This document shows, in pieces, positions 7,575 through 12,113 of a DNA stretch of 12,113 bases. Below the pieces are notes generated by a model that saw only the letters and a program-made list of their open reading frames with translations, had not been told where the DNA came from and searched no databases. Within the stretch, counting starts at the first letter, position 1, and every line of letters begins with the position of its first letter. Source of the DNA: Nocardia sp. (GTDB taxonomy: Bacteria > Actinomycetota > Actinomycetes > Mycobacteriales > Mycobacteriaceae); the NCBI GenBank assembly GCA_013361595.1, contig JABFXT010000086.1:1-12113 (forward strand). The letters are read 5' to 3'. Position numbers and translations under genes: made by a program.

Positions 7575-8228
7575 TCATACCTGCTGGGCTCGGAGGAAGG
7601 CGCCGGTGCGGTCGAATTCGGCGACCGCCTCCGAGCGCGCGGATGCCACGTTGGCGACGATGCGGATATCGCGGCCGAAGCGGCTCACCAGAACGGCGGT
7701 GACCTGGCCGTCCGGTATTTCGCTGCGGGTGCGGGCGGTGTCGACTATGTCCTCGAGGCGCGAAAGCCCGGGCACCTCGCTGATCGCGAAGTTCTCGCCG
7801 TCCAGGTCGTCGAAAGAGGAGACCCGTACGGGGCGTGGGGCACTCAGGTCGCCCAGGGTGAAGGAGTAGTCGTCCAGCAGGCGGGCCGGACCGGGCGGCC
7901 GGACGCGGAAGCGGACAGTGGGTTCGTGGGCGGTGAAATCGCCGCCGGCCAGGAAGTTCGTCACCTGGGTCGGCTGGTTGTTCACGACGAGCCGGAACTG
8001 GGTGGAGTTCGGTGCCGTGAGAAGCATGACGTTCACATCCGGGTCCGGGGCACCGATGCGCTGTGCCAGTGCGGCGATCGCGGCCTGCGGCAGGGAGCTC
8101 GCCAATCCGCCGCCGCGCGAACGGATCCGGTCCTCGAACTCCGCGCGGTCCACCGCGCCGAAACATCCGCTGGTACTGCTGAGCACGGCCAGGCACATCA
8201 GGAAACGGAACCATAAGCCACGGTTCAT
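7575..8228 (-). CDS. putative lipoprotein, function unknown
   Basis: 217 residues. A short signal peptide (MNRGLWFRFLMCLAVLSSTSG) ends in a lipobox-like TSG|C with the modified cysteine at C22; Thr at -3 is slightly off consensus. The mature part is mixed alpha/beta with no catalytic motif I can recognise: a helical start (about 26-60), a strand with VNVMLLTAPNSTQFRLVVNN, and a C-terminal half with DGQVTAVLVSRFGRDIRIVANVASA. This looks like a ligand-binding or structural surface domain rather than an enzyme. It is the first gene of a two-gene unit with the two-helix membrane protein. No Shine-Dalgarno is visible before the ATG, but a -10 hexamer ends six bases upstream, which fits leaderless translation. 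Confidence 0.82.
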   Translation of the reverse strand: MNRGLWFRFLMCLAVLSSTSGCFGAVDRAEFEDRIRSRGGGLASSLPQAAIAALAQRIGAPDPDVNVMLLTAPNSTQFRLVVNNQPTQVTNFLAGGDFTAHEPTVRFRVRPPGPARLLDDYSFTLGDLSAPRPVRVSSFDDLDGENFAISEVPGLSRLEDIVDTARTRSEIPDGQVTAVLVSRFGRDIRIVANVASARSEAVAEFDRTGAFLRAQQV

Positions 8229-8234
8229 ATAAGA

Positions 8235-8240
8235 AGATTA
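8235..8240 (-). promoter_or_regulatory. candidate -10 box of a leaderless promoter for the lipoprotein gene
   Basis: On the minus strand TAATCT fits the actinobacterial TANNNT -10 pattern. Six bases (TCTTAT) separate it from the ATG at 8228, so a start site at the usual distance would fall on the A of the ATG. No ribosome binding site is present, which agrees with a leaderless mRNA. No convincing -35 box is seen. Confidence 0.45.
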
Positions 8241-8528
8241 ACTGGCCCCACGAGCGCTGCCCGTTTGCTGAGCCGACCCCGGTTGTTTCCGGGTGATCGG
8301 AATCGGCCGCGCGCTTGCCCTCGGTGCGTCTGTCTTTCACTCCGGCGGTGTCGCGGAGCGCTCTGGCGCCATGGCCTCCATACCCAGGCCTTCGGTGCCG
8401 ATATCGCCGATTCGGCACTCCGGCATCGCACCGGTCCGTGTCTCCGGTCAGGCCGCGAACACCACGCGATCGCCGTATGCCCGGTCGCCGGTGGAACCGG
8501 TTTGCCAGGGCCAGGAAGAGCACGGGAT

Positions 8529-8550
8529 GCGATATCGGGCGATATCGCCC
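8529..8550. promoter_or_regulatory. GATATC palindrome with overlapping direct repeat, candidate operator
   Basis: GGGCGATATCGCCC (8537-8550) is a perfect 14-bp palindrome. The 9-mer GCGATATCG occurs at 8529-8537 and again at 8539-8547, so the two copies are offset by exactly 10 bp, about one helical turn. The site ends 46 bp before the start of the type VII substrate gene, a typical position for a repressor or activator site. The binding protein is unknown. Confidence 0.4.
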
Positions 8551-8596
8551 ACACTGATCTGAAACTGCTGGTGGTGGCGCGGAGAAAGGTGATCGA

Positions 8597-10258
8597 GTGA
8601 CCGATCCGCTGTGGCTCGACCCGGACACGATGCATGCCTCGGCGGCGGAATTCGACCAGATGGCCGACGAACTGGCACAGATGCTCGCGGAGTTGCGGGC
8701 CACCTCGCTGCGCGAGGGAGAATCCTGGGGTGCCGACGATCCCGGCAAGGCCTTCGCCGAGAGCTACGTGCCCAGTGCGGAGCAGGGTATGGCGGGTTTC
8801 GAAAACCTGGTGGACCGTGTCCGCGCCCTCGGCGCGGGTCTCCGTGCCGCTACCGGGATATATACGGATACGGACAACGCCGGGAGCGCGCAGGTACAGA
8901 ATTCCGAGCCGACTCGCTACCCCGGCGCAGTCACGGATCCGGCTGCTTCGATACCCCCGGCCTCGGTCCCGGCGGCGAACTCCGTGGACCGGACCGGGGT
9001 GCCGGCGCAGCGAACCGCCGGGGTGATACGGCCGGCCGATGATCCGATCGCTTCCACGACGGGGCAGAATGCCGCCGGCGATGCGCGGTCCGGCACCACC
9101 ACCGGCGCGGAGGGCGCCCAGCCGGGCGAGGTCCCGCAGTCCCAGCAGCCGGGTGCCGATGGTCCGAGGTCGCCCGACCCCGCGACCGGTCCGCGCGGCC
9201 CGGAAGGAGAACCGCGACCTCCGCTGCAAGCTCCGGGTGCTTCGGCTCCGGTGGGGACGGTTGCGGCCCCGGTCGGGCAGGCTCCCGGAACCAACGCCGC
9301 GAGCCCCGCGAAAGCACCGGAGGGCCCGAAGCCGGCGGCCGCGCGCGCCGCTTCCACCGGATCGACCGACGCGCCCTGGGGCCGCAACTCCCCGGGCTCT
9401 CCACGATCCGGCGCGCCGGTCGGTGCCTCTGCTCCGGAAAGCCAGCTTCCGCCCAGGGCAGCTCCGCCGCGAACTGCCGATCGGCCGCCGGCGAAACCGG
9501 ACGCGGAACCACGCCGCACCCCGCCGTCGCGCAAGGAGGCCATCGCCGCGCGTGCTCGGCGCGAGTCCGATGAAGCGGCCATGGAAATCCTGCGCGAACT
9601 GGCAGCGCGGCGCGACCTCGAGATCGTCGGATTCGAAACCGCGGGTATCGCCGAGCAGACAGCCCGGGAGATCGCCGAAGCCGTCGACGCGGTTCTCACC
9701 GAGCACCCTGTGGTTCTGCGGGGGCTCGAGGTCACCGACGCCGGTCCGCTCTCCCGAGCGGAGAATCGACGCGCGGGTGCTGGGGACTCCGCGGTGGACC
9801 TGTCGCAGCCTCCCGCACCGTGGATCGTTCTCGATGTGACCGCGACGGCGGACCCCGGTGCGCTCATCGGACGCGACCGGGCCGGCCACGACCAGGTGGA
9901 AAGCTCACTGCGGCAACGGCCCATGTATGTGACCATGCTGCGAGAGCTCGGCCACGTGCTGGACCTGACCGGCGGGCTGCGGGCCAGGGCAGAGGCGCAG
10001 CGGGCGCTGATCAGCGAATATCTACGAATCAGCGGTGCCCAGGGCGAGACTCTCGGGCGGATCGTCAGCGGGTACCGATCCTGGCGGGCCGAGCTCGGGG
10101 ACTACTGCTTCGACGACCGCACGTTCTCGCCCGGTCGAGCCCTCGCCGCGGGTTTCGCCGCGGTCGAGCTGGTCGGTGGCGAAGCTCCCGCGGCTGCCAA
10201 AGCCTTGCATCGCCTGCTGGTGGCGATGGCGCGGGCCTCGGTGTCGGATAATCGTTGA
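8597..10258 (+). CDS. ESX/type VII secretion-associated protein with degenerate zincin-like C-terminal domain
   Basis: 553 residues from GTG 8597, preceded by GGAGAAAGG (8581-8589). Residues 1-96 form a helix-turn-helix of the EspA/CpnT-N (WXG100-like) type: the turn has S43-W44-G45 and 'DDPGKAFAESY', and the second helix is followed by Y89-T-D-T-D93, a YxxxD export motif of type VII substrates. Residues about 97-320 are a Pro/Ala/Gly-rich disordered linker. The C-terminal domain (about 320-553) resembles a metallopeptidase-like domain I recall from actinobacterial secreted toxins ('GHVLD...RARAEAQRAL...GYRSW...ALAAGF..VE...LH.LLV'). The expected HExxH reads R449-E-L-G-H453, and a Glu I would expect in 'LAEAF' is replaced (A518-G519), so catalysis is doubtful. 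It is probably exported and acts in the envelope or on neighbouring cells. It heads a cluster with the YbaB-like gene, which starts 26 nt downstream. Confidence 0.88.
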   Translation: MTDPLWLDPDTMHASAAEFDQMADELAQMLAELRATSLREGESWGADDPGKAFAESYVPSAEQGMAGFENLVDRVRALGAGLRAATGIYTDTDNAGSAQVQNSEPTRYPGAVTDPAASIPPASVPAANSVDRTGVPAQRTAGVIRPADDPIASTTGQNAAGDARSGTTTGAEGAQPGEVPQSQQPGADGPRSPDPATGPRGPEGEPRPPLQAPGASAPVGTVAAPVGQAPGTNAASPAKAPEGPKPAAARAASTGSTDAPWGRNSPGSPRSGAPVGASAPESQLPPRAAPPRTADRPPAKPDAEPRRTPPSRKEAIAARARRESDEAAMEILRELAARRDLEIVGFETAGIAEQTAREIAEAVDAVLTEHPVVLRGLEVTDAGPLSRAENRRAGAGDSAVDLSQPPAPWIVLDVTATADPGALIGRDRAGHDQVESSLRQRPMYVTMLRELGHVLDLTGGLRARAEAQRALISEYLRISGAQGETLGRIVSGYRSWRAELGDYCFDDRTFSPGRALAAGFAAVELVGGEAPAAAKALHRLLVAMARASVSDNR

Positions 10259-10284
10259 ACAGATGATCCGGAAAGGACGCAGCC

Positions 10285-10716
10285 ATGGACCGGTGGAAAC
10301 GAGAAGGTCTGCTGAACGCCAACAATGGGCTGAGGAACCAGATCGAAGATCTGCTCGATACCTTCCAGCAGCAGCAGACCCGGCTGGCCGAAACGTATCG
10401 GCAGTTGGAGGAGACTCGGATCCGCGCTGAATCGGTGGACCGGTCGGTGGCTGCGACCGTCGACGCCGGCGGGGTACTCACCGAGCTGAGTCTCACCGCG
10501 TCGGCGCTACGCAAATCCCCCGACGAGTTGGCCCGCGCGATCGTCGACACCGTCGCGCAGGCGGCCGAGCACGCTCGCGAGCATCAGCAGACGTTCCTCT
10601 CGCCCGCCACCGAGGAACTCGAGAAAATGGGTGATCTCTCGGGCCTCGTGCCCGAGGTACCCGACTTGCGCGATGTGCGCACTTTTCTTCGCGGTGAGCG
10701 GGATTCGCAGCAGTGA
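10285..10716 (+). CDS. YbaB/EbfC family nucleoid-associated protein, EspL-like
   Basis: 143 residues, longer than the ~105-115 typical of YbaB. The ATG at 10285 follows GAAAGGA (10271-10277). A long N-terminal helix (about 14-52, likely coiled coil with QQQQTRLAETYRQLEETR) leads into the YbaB core: strand 'ATVDAGGVLTELSLT' (about 57-71) and helix 'SPDELARAIVDTVAQAAEHAREHQQ' (about 78-102), followed by a C-terminal tail ending in LRDVRTFLRGERD. Family members dimerise and bind DNA. The ESX-1 protein EspL is a YbaB-like member that supports substrate stability or expression. Its position between two type VII substrate genes suggests an EspL-like chaperone or regulatory role. That role is inferred; the family call is fairly firm. 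Confidence 0.85.
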   Translation: MDRWKREGLLNANNGLRNQIEDLLDTFQQQQTRLAETYRQLEETRIRAESVDRSVAATVDAGGVLTELSLTASALRKSPDELARAIVDTVAQAAEHAREHQQTFLSPATEELEKMGDLSGLVPEVPDLRDVRTFLRGERDSQQ

Positions 10717-10751
10717 GCCCCTGGGTTTGCCAGCTTCTCAACGATGGGGAC

Positions 10752-10768
10752 TTATTAATATCAAATAG
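10752..10768 (+). promoter_or_regulatory. AT-rich patch upstream of the toxin gene, possible promoter or junction
   Basis: In this 17-nt stretch (TTATTAATATCAAATAG) 15 of 17 bases are A or T, in a window that is otherwise strongly GC-rich. It lies 66 bp before the WXG100-like toxin gene. It could hold a -10 region (for example TAATAT at 10756-10761, with no well-spaced -35) or mark a recombination junction. Confidence 0.35.
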
Positions 10769-10834
10769 ACATCGGAAAGTTGAGTTCGGCCGATCGAAGT
10801 AAAGGTAGATGCGGTGGATGGGCAGGGGTGAAGT

Positions 10835-12113
10835 GTGTCTCTGCTGTTGCCGTGGTGGTTACCGCCCGGTGTCCTAGAGGTTGTTGCTGGGCATTTTCCC
10901 GAGGCGCGGGAAGATGCGATGCGCCGCGAGGCCGACGAGTTGTCGGCGAAGGCGGAACGGCTTCGCCGGGGGGCGGAGTTCCTTTCGGCCAGGGCTGATG
11001 GCCGGCGGTCTGGTTTCGGTGGGGCCGGTGGCGACGAGTTCGCGACGCAGTGCCGGGATACGGCGACGGAGTGCAACCGTCAGGCTGACCGGTTGGACAG
11101 CCAGGCCCAGCAGCTGTATGAGGGGGCGAATGCGTTCGAGGTCCAGAAGTGGACGGTGATCGGGTTCGCGGGCATCTTGGCGTGGACGCTGTTTCATGCG
11201 GCGATCATGTTCGCGTATGGGGGTGCGCTCGAGGCGTATGTGGCGACGATGCGGACGCGGACGGCGTTGGGGATCGCCTCACGCAAGTTGTTGGAGTATT
11301 TCGCGGGGATGAGTGCGCGGGCCGCGGCGGAGCGGGGTGCGCTGGCGCTGGCGGTGAAAGCAGGAGGCTTCGGAGCGTTTCAGGGTGGTGGGATCAATCT
11401 GGCTGTGCAGCTCAAGCAGGTCGGTTATGAGCAGCGGGGGGAGGTGGCCTGGAAAGATGTGAAGATCGCCGCGGTTGCGGGCGGTTTCGGTGGTGCCGCC
11501 GGTGTGGTGACGGGGAAGTGGGTGGGGGACAAATGGGTGGTTCCGGCGACCCTCGCGCGCGCGGAGCTGGCCGATACGACGGGCAAGCAGGTGGCGGTGC
11601 AGGTGGGTGGGGCGCTGATGACCGGTCTCCCGGGTGGGTTCGTGGGTGGGATCGTGGGGACCGGGGTGGCGTTGAAGATGTCGGGGGAGAAGTTCACGCT
11701 CGAGGCTTTCACGGAGTCTTTGTTGCCGGCGGTGGCGGGTGGGTTTCTGGGGGCGGCGGGTCACAGTCTGGCGAGTTTGCGTGCGGCGGCGCCGCCTGTC
11801 GCGGGTGTGGACGGGCCGGGTGTCGCGGGGGTGCCGCGGGGACCGGATGCCGGGGCCGCGGTGGCGGAGGTTGCTCGGCCGTTGTCGGAGGCGTTGGCGG
11901 GGCGTGGTCCGTTGCGGGGTGTGGATCCGTTTGCGGTGCCGAAGTCGCATCAGCAGAAGTTGAACGAGTTGTTGTCGGGGTTGTTGCGCGATGTCGATAC
12001 CGATGTTCCGCAGGTGAATTCGGTGGATTGGCGGCCGGGCGGGGATTCGCTGCCGGAGAACGTGAATCCGGTGAAAGTGGATTCGCTGGCGCCGCATGCG
12101 GGCTCTGCGCCGG
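10835..12113 (+). CDS. WXG100-like polymorphic toxin/effector protein, 3'-partial
   Basis: 426 residues are visible before the right edge. GTG 10835 is the only start possible (an in-frame TGA lies at 10829-10831) and is preceded by AGGGG (10824-10828). The N-terminus MSLLLPWWLPPG with a charged helical hairpin (about 1-105) is of the WXG100-like type that fronts type VII-exported toxins in Nocardia and mycobacteria. A membrane segment follows (about 106-128), then several Gly/Ala-rich hydrophobic stretches (about 205-225, 252-282, 300-320: VAGGFGGAAG, GGFVGGIVGTG, VAGGFLGAAG) that may insert in membranes. A Pro/Val-rich linker and polar region (from about 330) probably precede a C-terminal effector domain outside the window, so the activity cannot be named. 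Codon use is much richer in G-ending codons (GCG, GTG, CGG, TTG) than in the two preceding genes. An immunity gene would be expected downstream. Confidence 0.82.
   Translation, partial: MSLLLPWWLPPGVLEVVAGHFPEAREDAMRREADELSAKAERLRRGAEFLSARADGRRSGFGGAGGDEFATQCRDTATECNRQADRLDSQAQQLYEGANAFEVQKWTVIGFAGILAWTLFHAAIMFAYGGALEAYVATMRTRTALGIASRKLLEYFAGMSARAAAERGALALAVKAGGFGAFQGGGINLAVQLKQVGYEQRGEVAWKDVKIAAVAGGFGGAAGVVTGKWVGDKWVVPATLARAELADTTGKQVAVQVGGALMTGLPGGFVGGIVGTGVALKMSGEKFTLEAFTESLLPAVAGGFLGAAGHSLASLRAAAPPVAGVDGPGVAGVPRGPDAGAAVAEVARPLSEALAGRGPLRGVDPFAVPKSHQQKLNELLSGLLRDVDTDVPQVNSVDWRPGGDSLPENVNPVKVDSLAPHAGSAP

Larger units (their letters stand above)
8229..8596. other. divergent intergenic region without a convincing gene
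   Basis: 368 bp between the leftward lipoprotein gene and the rightward type VII substrate gene. Open frames here translate to low-complexity, non-conserved-looking peptides without good ribosome binding sites, so I call no gene. It holds the lipoprotein -10 box at its left end, a small inverted repeat CCGGT-GGA-ACCGG (8488-8500), and the GATATC palindrome about 50 bp before the right-hand start. It most likely carries both divergent promoters. Confidence 0.6.

Noticed and set aside
8293..8562. 89-codon + strand frame in the divergent intergenic region
   Set aside because: Low-complexity Ser/Pro/Arg-rich translation with no good ribosome binding site; several overlapping frames there look equally random.
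6199..8748. 849-codon open frame on the minus strand
   Set aside because: It lies antisense to the serine hydrolase and out of frame with the lipoprotein and membrane-protein genes. Its translation is Arg/Pro/Gly-rich without domains. Long antisense frames are expected in such GC-rich DNA.
8225..9889. 554-codon open frame on the minus strand
   Set aside because: Antisense shadow of the type VII substrate gene; the translation is Arg/Gly-rich low complexity, and the + strand protein has a clear motif set and ribosome binding site.
10721..10733. Small CTGG-CCAG hairpin after the YbaB-like gene
   Set aside because: Only four base pairs with no extension or T tract, too weak to call a terminator.
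1..12113. CRISPR arrays, tRNA or rRNA genes, insertion sequences
   Set aside because: I saw no regularly spaced repeats, no tRNA-like cloverleaf, no rRNA sequence, and no transposase or terminal inverted repeats.

Overview
The window is about 12 kb of very GC-rich DNA with GTG and ATG starts and strong G/C at third codon positions. It carries type VII (ESX) secretion substrates, a YbaB/EspL-like protein and a lipoprotein. This points to a mycolic-acid actinobacterium, most likely Nocardia or a close relative. The genus is inferred from gene content and style, not proven.

Left block (1-3848, + strand): a three-gene cluster. A large, possibly membrane-anchored TPR protein ends in a CHAT (caspase-like) protease domain with a visible His-Cys dyad. 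It is followed by a 145-residue protein with a cysteine cluster at its C-terminus, then by a 287-residue multi-spanning membrane protein 10 nt downstream. I read this as a candidate protease-adaptor-membrane module of the kind found in bacterial conflict or programmed-death systems. It is the best candidate here for an undescribed system. The first gene runs in an open frame to the left edge and is probably 5'-partial.

Middle block (3849-8228): ordinary accessory or housekeeping genes. A complete Dcp-type M3 zinc peptidase is followed by a membrane-anchored serine hydrolase of the PBP/beta-lactamase fold carrying all three catalytic motifs. On the opposite strand, converging on the hydrolase, is a two-gene unit: a lipoprotein and a small two-helix membrane protein. 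A perfect 7-bp GC-rich hairpin lies between the convergent genes. The lipoprotein gene looks leaderless, with a -10 hexamer ending six bases before its ATG.

Right block (8229-12113): a 368-bp divergent intergenic region with a 14-bp perfect palindrome precedes a + strand type VII secretion cluster. The first gene encodes a protein with an EspA/CpnT-like N-terminal helical domain, a YxxxD export motif, a long Pro/Ala-rich linker and a C-terminal zincin-like domain whose HExxH motif has decayed to RELGH. A YbaB/EbfC-family (EspL-like) protein follows. The last gene is a large WXG100-like polymorphic-toxin or effector protein that runs off the right edge before its C-terminal effector domain. 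It is separated from the others by a strikingly AT-rich patch and shows a G-heavy codon style unlike its neighbours, suggesting a separately acquired or recombining toxin cassette.
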